A stretch of DNA of 64,000 nucleotides from Vreelandella andesensis. GTDB taxonomy: Bacteria; Pseudomonadota; Gammaproteobacteria; Pseudomonadales; Halomonadaceae. A program made the position numbers and the translations under genes. The first letter of the stretch is position 1. Every line of letters begins with the position of its first letter. Under the pieces are notes generated by a model. The model did no database searches and had not been told where the DNA came from. It saw only the letters and a program-made list of their open reading frames with translations. The stretch covers positions 62,001 to 126,000 of the forward strand of contig NZ_RZHG01000027.1 of assembly GCF_003989795.1 (NCBI RefSeq). Direction: 5' to 3'. This document shows, piece after piece, positions 27,483 through 36,178 of this stretch.

Positions 27483-28724
27483 ATGATGTCTCACCACTTG
27501 CTCGAATTATCCGCACGTTTACGCCTATATAATACCTGTGCGGTTTTCTTATTTGGCGCCCTTGCCTTAGTCGTCCCTTCTGGCTATTCGGTCGGTGTCG
27601 TTATGCTTTTGCTAGGCAGTGGTGTATTGCTTATCAACCGTCCACCCCTAAACCTAACCCGCCAAGATAGGTTGATAATAGGGGTGATGGTGGTATACGC
27701 CGTCGTCAGTATGGCGTGGGCTTGGTGGGATGGGCAGGGAACTCGTGGTTTCGATAAACCGAGTCGTTTTATCTTTGCGGTGCCCGTTGTGCTTACCATA
27801 ATTGCTTACCCACCTCGCCTTTCTAGTCTTTGGGCGGGGTTGGCGGTAGGCGCTATTGGGGCAGGGGGGTGGGCAAGTTGGCAAAAATTAGCAGAAGGGG
27901 CGTGGCGAGCAACGGGATATACGCATGTCATTCAGTTTGGCAACCTGAGTATGCTCATGGGGATTCTGTGCTTGGCTGGCCTAGGGTGGGCATCGTGCCA
28001 ACCACGTCGTCTACCTTGGTTTGTCTTCATGCTGCTCGGTGCATTCATGGGCATATTAGGGTCGTTGCTGTCGGGTAGTCGTGGAAGCTGGCCCAGTCTA
28101 CCGTTTGTATTAGTCGTGCTTTACATCAGTTATGGCCGCCAATTGCCAGGCTTGATCAAAGGGGTATTATTGATCCTGCTGGTCACTGTCGGGACGTCGG
28201 TCTACATGGTGCCCCAATTAGGCGTTCAATCACGTGTTCATCAGGCATATGATGATGTGGCTCGCTATGCGTCGGGCGAGAACCTCAGAAGCTCTGTTGG
28301 CGATCGTTTTGAGATGTGGAAAGGCGCCTCTCATTTGATCCAGGAAAAACCATTCCTTGGATGGGGGCAAAACGGCTATCAAGACGGCATGCAGTCATTA
28401 GCGGATAGTGGTGTGATCAATCCTTATGTTACTGTTTATGGTCATTCTCATAATGATTTTATCGATACTTGGGCTAAGCGTGGCCTCGTTGGGCTCATTG
28501 CGTTACTAGCTCTTTATTTGATTCCTCTCCGGCTGTTTTTTGGTCAGCTTAATCATCCCAACCATGACCTTCGCTCATTGGCGGTCGCAGGCGTGCTGCT
28601 GCCAGTTGCTTATATCAACTTTGGCCTTTCACAAGCTTTTTTGGCGCACAACAGTGGAGTGATGATGTATGCCTTTTTGCTGGCGGTGCTGTGGGGATGT
28701 TTCACGGTACGTGCAAAGACATAA
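27483..28724 (+). CDS. O-antigen ligase/polymerase family protein (Wzy/WaaL-like)
   Basis: About eleven membrane helices surround a large periplasmic loop holding the family pattern GDRFEMWKGASHLIQEKPFLGWGQNGYQ and YGHSHNDFIDTWAKRGLVGL. The HSHNDFID segment is typical of enzymes that polymerise or ligate lipid-linked glycan repeats in the periplasm. ATG 27483 (or 27486) is chosen over the TTG at 27465. Its C-terminus is echoed by a remnant at 41.9 kb (see that entry). Confidence 0.86.
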   Translation: MMSHHLLELSARLRLYNTCAVFLFGALALVVPSGYSVGVVMLLLGSGVLLINRPPLNLTRQDRLIIGVMVVYAVVSMAWAWWDGQGTRGFDKPSRFIFAVPVVLTIIAYPPRLSSLWAGLAVGAIGAGGWASWQKLAEGAWRATGYTHVIQFGNLSMLMGILCLAGLGWASCQPRRLPWFVFMLLGAFMGILGSLLSGSRGSWPSLPFVLVVLYISYGRQLPGLIKGVLLILLVTVGTSVYMVPQLGVQSRVHQAYDDVARYASGENLRSSVGDRFEMWKGASHLIQEKPFLGWGQNGYQDGMQSLADSGVINPYVTVYGHSHNDFIDTWAKRGLVGLIALLALYLIPLRLFFGQLNHPNHDLRSLAVAGVLLPVAYINFGLSQAFLAHNSGVMMYAFLLAVLWGCFTVRAKT

Positions 28725-28725
28725 T

Positions 28726-28763
28726 TAAAAACAAGCCACGCACTTTCGGCTCATGCGTGGCTT
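28726..28763 (-). terminator. Terminator for the minus-strand recombinase operon
   Basis: A perfect 10-bp stem AAGCCACGCA / TGCGTGGCTT (28733-28763). On the minus strand it is followed by GTTTTTAATTAT, giving a rho-independent terminator for the integrase operon. On the plus strand, after the O-antigen ligase, it lacks a T run. Confidence 0.8.
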
Positions 28764-28826
28764 AGTTAGGCTAGTTAGCAGAGGACGACAGCGTATGAAT
28801 GTCGTCAAGCTAGTTGGCCAAACGTA

Positions 28827-29813
28827 TCATAATGAAAAGAAATCCCCGGCATTGTCCTCAAATTCGTCGGCGATTCGAATATAACGCTCAAAAGTATTCT
28901 GGTCGCGATGGCCACTGACACGTTTGATTTGTAGGTCGCTTTTACCACGCAGGTGCGCTTCGGTTATAAATCCGGCTCGAAAACTATGGGGCGTATAGCC
29001 GTGCGTTGTTAGTCCCGCTTTTTCCAATGCCTTTCCCATTCTTATATAAAGTGTTTGGGCGACCATTTGTTTAGCGCCTAGTTTGCCACGCGAGCTAATG
29101 CCGCGAAAGAGCGCCCCCTCGGTAATGCCCGAGACGGTTAGCCAACGCTCTAGCAGAGTGACGGGACAGTAGCGGCTTCCTGACGGTGCTCGCATCAAAC
29201 TCTTTGTTTCAACCCTGCTCGAGCGATTGGTCTTACTGTGATGTAGAGTGATCACTATCCCTTCAGGACGCCATTCAATATCTTGGTAAGCAAGTACCAC
29301 AACTTCACTACGTCGAAATGCGCCATAAAAGCTCAGTAAGAACACCGCGCTATCTCGCAAGCCATGCAGCGTCTCGCGATCTAATGTGTCGAGTAGGTGA
29401 TGCAACTCCTTGAGACGTAGAGCAGGCGCTGAGGTTTGGCGCATACTTCGACTTTTCTTTATACCGCGCAATACGTTACGGACGGCGATTGTTTTCACGG
29501 GTGAAGGTAGGTTGTGGTAGCGATGCCACATATGGAGCGAGTTAGCATAGCGTTCTAGCGTGGCTGGTTTCTTGCCCAGCGCATTTTGCGCCGACAAGTA
29601 GTTAGCGATATCGATCTCAGTGGCTGGCAGGACGCCACCGGCTTTTTGATAGACGCTCAAATCGGCACGCATGGCACGCACTGTATTGGGTGAAACGCTT
29701 TCTGACAGCAGACGCTTTGCTTCACGTGACAAGCCAACGTGATTGCTGGTTACTTCATGATGGTGTGAGAGGTCGGATGCCGGGTCGAGTGGATGATCGT
29801 GTCGTGGTTTCAT
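28827..29813 (-). CDS. Tyrosine recombinase/integrase, 328 aa
   Basis: This is a complete, apparently active site-specific recombinase. A SAM-like core-binding domain (residues 35-125) precedes the catalytic domain with Arg167 (FRRSE), Lys194 (HHSKTNR), His276 and Arg279 (HSFRAG), His302 (SGHRD) and nucleophile Tyr311 (FERYIR). It starts 14 bp after the original stop of the helicase gene, with AAGGGGGGA as ribosome site, and is the last gene of the minus-strand module. It is the smallest of three recombinase-type proteins in the module. Confidence 0.93.
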   Translation of the reverse strand: MKPRHDHPLDPASDLSHHHEVTSNHVGLSREAKRLLSESVSPNTVRAMRADLSVYQKAGGVLPATEIDIANYLSAQNALGKKPATLERYANSLHMWHRYHNLPSPVKTIAVRNVLRGIKKSRSMRQTSAPALRLKELHHLLDTLDRETLHGLRDSAVFLLSFYGAFRRSEVVVLAYQDIEWRPEGIVITLHHSKTNRSSRVETKSLMRAPSGSRYCPVTLLERWLTVSGITEGALFRGISSRGKLGAKQMVAQTLYIRMGKALEKAGLTTHGYTPHSFRAGFITEAHLRGKSDLQIKRVSGHRDQNTFERYIRIADEFEDNAGDFFSL

Positions 29814-29827
29814 CGCAATATCCCCCC

Positions 29828-30087
29828 TTAGTCCGTAAGGCGTAAGGCAATGAGGCGTTCATAAAACGCCTGTGAAAACGCCACATCTGTCTCAGTGCTA
29901 GTGATATGGCTATGATGAGGGGCTTGAAAAGACAGTGTGATGCCGCTCGAATCAGTGGCACGCGCTTCACTCTTTTCGGAGGAGGGCGTAAATGCTTGAG
30001 TGGGGATGGAGCTGTTGTGCGCGATAGCGTCGACATTAGGGAAATGTGGCACGTCGTCGGCGGGGCGGTTTTTATTACCCGTGCTCT
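29828..30087 (-). pseudogene. Severed 3' end of the SF2 helicase gene
   Basis: Joining 31349 directly to 30084 on the minus strand, with removal of the IS and one TCT copy, restores one reading frame. It continues from ...DELAKVE into STGNKNRPADDVPHFPNV and ends ERLIALRLTD with a TAA at 29828-29830. The roughly 85-residue tail was therefore the natural C-terminus. It has no start of its own and is probably not translated. Confidence 0.85.
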
Positions 30088-30117
30088 TGTAGTGGCATAG
30101 TGAATTTGGCCACCTAA

Positions 30118-31340
<1,223 letters not shown>

Positions 31341-31343
31341 CCA

Positions 31344-32636
31344 CTACATCTCGACCTTGGCTAACTCATCGGGAAGGTCGTCAGTCAGTCGTCGAGCAAA
31401 CCGGCGCAAAAGAGGTTCATTAAGCGCGTAGAAATAGCAGTGCCCATCATGACGGGTTTGGCGGCGAATAATGCGTCCGAGTACCTGACGAAAGAACTGT
31501 TCCGTTCGCACGTGGCTGAGATAGCAGCAAACTCGTAGCCGAGGCAGGTTAACCCCTTCAGTGACCATCCCAACGGAGACAATCCAGGCGGTGTCGGCGT
31601 CCCGGAAGGTTTCTAATTGCGTATGCGCCGTTGGATCATGACTGGTGACTAAACAAACCGTTTGGTGTGCATCTTCTAAACGCTGCGTAATCTCCTCGGC
31701 ATGCTGAATGCTAGCAGCGACCACTAAGCCACCTGCTTTCGGGTCGTGTTGGCGGAGGGTGCTTAAGCGGTTGATGCCGAGCGTTAATACATGCTGAAGC
31801 GGAGCATCATCGTGCAGAAGGGCGGCATAGTGTACGCCTGGATGCTTGAGCAGTTGCGGAATGCTTGCATACTGACGTGCTTCCTTGCGCCCAGTCCTGG
31901 GATGCGTTCTTGTTATCCCGATAGAGTGGTTATCGACAAGCTCTATCGTTGGATAGCGGCATACGCCGTCTTGAATGGCTTCTTTTAAGGTATACACGTA
32001 ATCAGGTATTAAGTGCTTTTGCGTCGGTACGCGGGGGAGCGAGTCACTAGAATTGCTTGGTAGGTCGGTTGCTTCAACATAGCGTAGTAACGGTAAACAA
32101 CTGCCATCCGTCCGCCAGGGCGTCCCTGACAAAGCCAGCGTAAAGCGTACATGCCGCTCTAGCGCAATGAGTGCCAGCCCCCATTGGTTGGCTTGATGTA
32201 CTTGGCCGCCTGGGGCGGAGGCATGATGACTTTCATCCCAGATCAGAAGTACATGGCCGTTCTGGCCTAGCTGTTGTAGAGAAACCAAACGGTTGGAAAG
32301 CGCGTGGTACGTTAATGTCACGCCAATGGATCCCAGCCGACCATCAAGCGAGCGGTTGAGTACTTTTTCTAGTGTACGACGCGCGTCATTTACCACTGCT
32401 CGCGTGGGGCCAAGATAAACTACATAGTCAATATCACCCCGTTTTATTAGCGCCTCGGTGAGCACGGCGGCCAGCAACATTTTTCCTGCCCCTGGCGTGG
32501 CTTGGCAGAGAAAGTGCGGCATTTTTGATGATAGCTGTATGAGCGCACGTTCTAAGCATTCTGTTTGCCACTGACGTAACATCGGGATAGATGCGTTGGT
32601 GTGATTCACTTGTTGCGCAGGAGAACTGGAAATCAT
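31344..32636 (-). CDS. Superfamily 2 DEAD/DEAH-type helicase, truncated by an IS
   Basis: The 430-aa product has the SF2 motifs: ATPGAGKM (motif I), Walker B WDESHH at 134-138, SGTPWRTD (III), a helicase C part with SVGMVTEGVNLP and QVLGRIIRRQTR (VI). Two oddities stand out. Motif I has Met53 where Thr or Ser coordinates magnesium (ATG for the expected ACG), and the stop codon TAG is supplied by the IS3 end, replacing about 85 C-terminal residues. The start lies in an ATGA overlap with the 201-aa gene, with AGGAG upstream. Confidence 0.85.
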   Translation of the reverse strand: MISSSPAQQVNHTNASIPMLRQWQTECLERALIQLSSKMPHFLCQATPGAGKMLLAAVLTEALIKRGDIDYVVYLGPTRAVVNDARRTLEKVLNRSLDGRLGSIGVTLTYHALSNRLVSLQQLGQNGHVLLIWDESHHASAPGGQVHQANQWGLALIALERHVRFTLALSGTPWRTDGSCLPLLRYVEATDLPSNSSDSLPRVPTQKHLIPDYVYTLKEAIQDGVCRYPTIELVDNHSIGITRTHPRTGRKEARQYASIPQLLKHPGVHYAALLHDDAPLQHVLTLGINRLSTLRQHDPKAGGLVVAASIQHAEEITQRLEDAHQTVCLVTSHDPTAHTQLETFRDADTAWIVSVGMVTEGVNLPRLRVCCYLSHVRTEQFFRQVLGRIIRRQTRHDGHCYFYALNEPLLRRFARRLTDDLPDELAKVEM

Positions 32637-33238
32637 GAGCGCAACTCCTGACTTGTCAGCTGAGAGCGCAAGGTGAGGTTAGCGTCCCACTTGCCTTTTA
32701 GATGATTGCTCTTTTCTGTCGCAGCTTGAAGTAGGGGGATAATGCGCGCTTTTTCGGTGGGGTATTGGTCGAGGATTTTCTTGTAATACTCAGCTTCGCT
32801 GATCGCGATATGCATGCAAGTGTTGAGATGCTGACGGTCTTTTTCAAGAAAGGTAAGGAGATCGTCGTTCGTGCTAAGCCGCGCTGAAACCGGTGATGTA
32901 TCGTCGGTTGTTGGTTGTTCACATACCGTTTCTTCCACATCAAAATGTAAGCGAAAAATAGCGCGCTTTTTATCGACCATTCCTACGCGAGTCGCAAGTC
33001 CTAGACGTTCTAGTGCATGTACGCGATCGCGAACATAGTAGCGCAACCGTGTTTTGTCGTAGTCGGCAAACTCTGGCAAGGCGTGCAGGACGTTTCGTAC
33101 GTCTGGGATAGTGAATTCAGTATTGGTGTAAGCGTAGTGGAGCAGCTGGTTGTCTAGTGCCTCTGCGATCATACGCCCCAGTGGATTATTGTGACGTGGT
33201 TTACGAGGTGGTAGTGAGGAGGAGGTTATTTGGCTCAT
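32633..33238 (-). CDS. Uncharacterised 201-aa protein of the recombinase module
   Basis: ATG 33238 with AGGAGGT ahead is chosen over the longer frame from 33289. Residues 10-90 (NPLGRMIAEALDNQLLHYAYTNTEFTIPDVRNVLHAL...RYYVRDRVHALERLGLATRVG) read like a winged-helix or helix-turn-helix fold. The rest is helical and charged. I do not recognise a named family. It overlaps both neighbours by ATGA, with nearly the same GAGNTGCGCTCATGA sequence at both junctions. Its position beside two large recombinases suggests an accessory DNA-binding role. Confidence 0.7.
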   Translation of the reverse strand: MSQITSSSLPPRKPRHNNPLGRMIAEALDNQLLHYAYTNTEFTIPDVRNVLHALPEFADYDKTRLRYYVRDRVHALERLGLATRVGMVDKKRAIFRLHFDVEETVCEQPTTDDTSPVSARLSTNDDLLTFLEKDRQHLNTCMHIAISEAEYYKKILDQYPTEKARIIPLLQAATEKSNHLKGKWDANLTLRSQLTSQELRS

Positions 33239-33417
33239 GAGCGCACCTCCTGAACACCATCTGCTGGCGCAAAAAAAGCAACGCAACAATTAAACGTGGA
33301 AGTACGCAGTGCTGAAATACGTGAAAAGTGAGAACAAGCGGGGTAGGAATTAACGATAAACGGGGCAGAAGTAAGTGTCTGCTGATAATGAAGGGACGTG
33401 ATGATACACAGTGCCAT
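33235..33417 (-). CDS. Small 60-aa ORF coupled to the 201-aa gene
   Basis: AAGGAG lies seven bases before ATG 33417, and the stop overlaps the next start (ATGA), so translation seems likely. The peptide is Ser/Thr/Cys-rich with no recognisable domain. It may be a true small protein or a leader that passes ribosomes to the next gene, whose Shine-Dalgarno sits inside it. Confidence 0.4.
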   Translation of the reverse strand: MALCIITSLHYQQTLTSAPFIVNSYPACSHFSRISALRTSTFNCCVAFFAPADGVQEVRS

Positions 33418-33793
33418 GGGTAAGCTCCTTGGATATTAGAGCCATCCCCTCTGTCGCCAAACAGTATGGGGGCGGCCGTACGCAGGTTGGCGAACCGGCA
33501 TCCAAGAGAACCGGCAGACTTAGGAGTCTCCCACGCACGACCGCCATAATTTGGCGTAACGATATATGCTAGCCATGGCAGTAGCGCTGAAGCGCCTTGG
33601 ATTTGTCAGGTCGCCAAACCTGGTTAAGACAATTATCTTAACAGCTGTAAAAATATCAGGGCTTTTTTGACTTGTAAAGGAGTTGTGCTTTTCTTCGGTC
33701 AGAGGCAAGGCCTAGTGGGAATGCGGGGAATGTCATAGTAGCTGCCCTAGCAAGTAGGATGCCAGGGCAGGCATGGGTTTCAGTGGGAGGCTT
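33418..33793. promoter_or_regulatory. Intergenic control region inside the recombinase module
   Basis: Four copies of a TTGGCG/CGCCAA motif occur: GTCGCCAAAC (33453), GGTTGGCGAACC (33485), TTTGGCGTAAC (33550) and, within CAGGT-N6-ACCTG, 33607-33622. Next to the last is GTTAAGA-N6-TCTTAAC (33623-33642) and ACAGCTGT (33641). A stem CTGCCCT...AGGGCAG (33747-33775) lies 36 bp after the 794-aa gene's C-terminal end. The layout suggests an operator region and a possible separate promoter for the 60-aa, 201-aa, helicase and integrase genes. Confidence 0.55.
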
Positions 33794-36178
33794 TTAGCCT
33801 TTTAGTTTGGTTTTTGGTGCCAGTATATCGCTATGAATGAGGCCAAGTGTGTGTGCATAGTTTTCTAGCAATGTGCCAGGCTCGCGATGGCCTATCCATT
33901 TCGCTACTTGTAAGAGCAAGGTGCCCCTCGATAGTGTGTCACTCCCTTCAGCACCGCAAAAGTGCTGCAGTATTAGTTGCAGTGGTTGTGGTTGAAACAT
34001 CCAGTGATACTGGTGCTGGAGTGTATTTCTAAAATGGGGGAATTGAGCAGCATGCAACCTGAGTAGTGTCCATGAGACTGCGGCGTGGCGTAGGCCATGA
34101 AAATCAATGTCATCGCCGAGCATGTGGCGCATCCACTCGATAACTGGCTGAATTAACGATGATCGCATATAAGTCTCTGGGGAGTGCCGAGGACCGAACA
34201 GCGCTATCTCTTTGAGTGGCAACGTTGAACATTCGAGACGTCGTGTTTTTACCCATGTATAAAAAGCGTTAACGATTGAGGGTGGAGCCATGATATGCAG
34301 TGCCACCCGTCGTCTCGCAGCGGCCGTTTTTCCACCCAGAATCTCGACCCAGCAGTTGCGATACCCTTGTTCATTCGCATCGCCAAAAACGATGGAATTT
34401 AGTGTGAGAGATTCGACTTCAGAGGCGCGTAAACCACCGTAAAACCCTAATGCAATCACCAGCCCCATCATTTGGCGTGGATCGCCGGGCGGCGCATTAT
34501 GTGTCAGCGTATTCCATAGCAGCTGCATATAATCCGGTGATATAATGCGCGTTCTTAACACGCTGGGGGCGAGTGATCCGGATTGCTTTTTTGGGATGGA
34601 GACATCTTCGAGCACCCCATATTGCTGACAAAATCGCATAAATTGGCGGAAACTTTCGTTGAATTTTTCTAGCGTGCTAGTAGACCATTGAGAGCCTGAT
34701 TGAGCCTCTATCTGTAGCTCTAGGACTACGTCGTCATCCCAGTCGCTCAGATCGAGCACGCCGTCATGAAGCAGCATGCTCATAGGCGTCAATCTAGAGA
34801 GCAGTGTGCGTGCGGTACTGAGCTTATTGCCTTCGGTTCGCAATTGATAATACAGGAACTGCAGTACCCACCCTAGGTAGTGGCCCCGATGTCCTATGAG
34901 CCTATCTAATTTTTTTTCGTAGCGAACCAGTAGCGTCGGCATATCTTTTTTATGTTTCTTCGCTGTCACTTTTTTCGGATTTAGCTGTTTAACTTCAACT
35001 AAAAACTGTTGCAATAGGTTTTTAGCCCGACGCTGCCAATCAATTGGCAGATGCTCGATGTGAACAGAGGAAATACCTGCTTGGCGTGTTTTTTGTCCAG
35101 CCTCAGGAAATGACGCTGGTCTAGAAAGAGGCTTCGAGGTTCTCTCTGGTAGGCGCCCTTCGCTCTCCCCTGGTGCGTAGTAGTGAGCGCAACCGCTTTT
35201 CGTGAGAAGCGGCACGGGTGTGCATGTTGGTAGGGGGTATTTTCGGAGCAACGTTGCCCAAACTGGCGGTATGCCTCGCATGACCGCCATGTGTCGGCTC
35301 GCAAATACTACTGAGGACCATCTCTTCAACGATTGCCACTGGTAGCTGTCAGGGTGCATGCGGAGTGATGTCAGGCACTCTTTGGTGATTGACGTTAAGC
35401 GTTGGCGTAACAACAGGCGTCGAGCTTTATGCGTGAGGTTGTCGCTATCGTTTTTTCCTAATAACCAACCTGCTGCGTTAGTATATTTAGTCAGCGTTAT
35501 GATGGCCCTCAATGGCACCCAAATATCGTCATTTAAACTTATCCGATAATGGCCATCTGCAGGCCACTGTGCGTTTGGCGAGGAAGGAATAGATAATTCT
35601 CTTCCATTGATATGTTCCGGTGAGATCATGGCTAGTGTGCCAATCATCACGGTCTCACTCATACCCAGGCGGGACATGAGCCGGATAGCTAGCAACATCA
35701 GCCATGCATCATGGCATTTATGTTGTCGGCACCAAGGTGATAAGTGCTTTTCCAGAGCCTGCATCTGCGCGTGCATCGAAAACATACGGGGTGTCGTTGG
35801 CAGAGCAGACGGTCGATGTACAGCAATGGGTTCTGGCATCAACACGGCACGCATGCCTGGGACGGTGTTGATTGCCGTCATTACTCGATTAACGCGCTCT
35901 AGTGCTTGTCGACGCGTAACTGCACGTCCGGCAGCTTGCCGCCAAGTAAAAAAAATATCTATCAGAGTTTGTACATCGTTCTGATCAAGTGTCAGCTTTT
36001 GAGTTGGTTTTTTATCCTCTAAAATAGTACTCAATATCAACGTCGTGTCAGCGAGTTTTAATGAATGAACCAGAGGATGCTTTTCTTGTTTCCAGATGCT
36101 TATTAATTCCTCCGCATTTATCAGTTCCACGGCATGTGACTCCAATCGAGAGGCTGATAACCACATGTTTTTAACCAT
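33794..36178 (-). CDS. Large tyrosine recombinase, 794 aa
   Basis: The last 270 residues form a tyrosine-recombinase catalytic domain: Arg584 (GGLRASEVE), a Lys in GGKTAAARRRV, His694 and Arg697 (FHGLRHAAVSW), WIGHRE and the likely nucleophile Tyr774 (LLENYAH). The first 500 residues have no recognised domain; a core-binding-like helical region lies at about 430-560. It is twice the size of ordinary integrases. Its 5' end overlaps the 786-aa gene by 58 bp. Large recombinases in gene sets of this kind are known from Tn554-like and gamma-mobile-trio elements; I cannot verify homology here. Confidence 0.8.
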   Translation of the reverse strand: MVKNMWLSASRLESHAVELINAEELISIWKQEKHPLVHSLKLADTTLILSTILEDKKPTQKLTLDQNDVQTLIDIFFTWRQAAGRAVTRRQALERVNRVMTAINTVPGMRAVLMPEPIAVHRPSALPTTPRMFSMHAQMQALEKHLSPWCRQHKCHDAWLMLLAIRLMSRLGMSETVMIGTLAMISPEHINGRELSIPSSPNAQWPADGHYRISLNDDIWVPLRAIITLTKYTNAAGWLLGKNDSDNLTHKARRLLLRQRLTSITKECLTSLRMHPDSYQWQSLKRWSSVVFASRHMAVMRGIPPVWATLLRKYPLPTCTPVPLLTKSGCAHYYAPGESEGRLPERTSKPLSRPASFPEAGQKTRQAGISSVHIEHLPIDWQRRAKNLLQQFLVEVKQLNPKKVTAKKHKKDMPTLLVRYEKKLDRLIGHRGHYLGWVLQFLYYQLRTEGNKLSTARTLLSRLTPMSMLLHDGVLDLSDWDDDVVLELQIEAQSGSQWSTSTLEKFNESFRQFMRFCQQYGVLEDVSIPKKQSGSLAPSVLRTRIISPDYMQLLWNTLTHNAPPGDPRQMMGLVIALGFYGGLRASEVESLTLNSIVFGDANEQGYRNCWVEILGGKTAAARRRVALHIMAPPSIVNAFYTWVKTRRLECSTLPLKEIALFGPRHSPETYMRSSLIQPVIEWMRHMLGDDIDFHGLRHAAVSWTLLRLHAAQFPHFRNTLQHQYHWMFQPQPLQLILQHFCGAEGSDTLSRGTLLLQVAKWIGHREPGTLLENYAHTLGLIHSDILAPKTKLKG

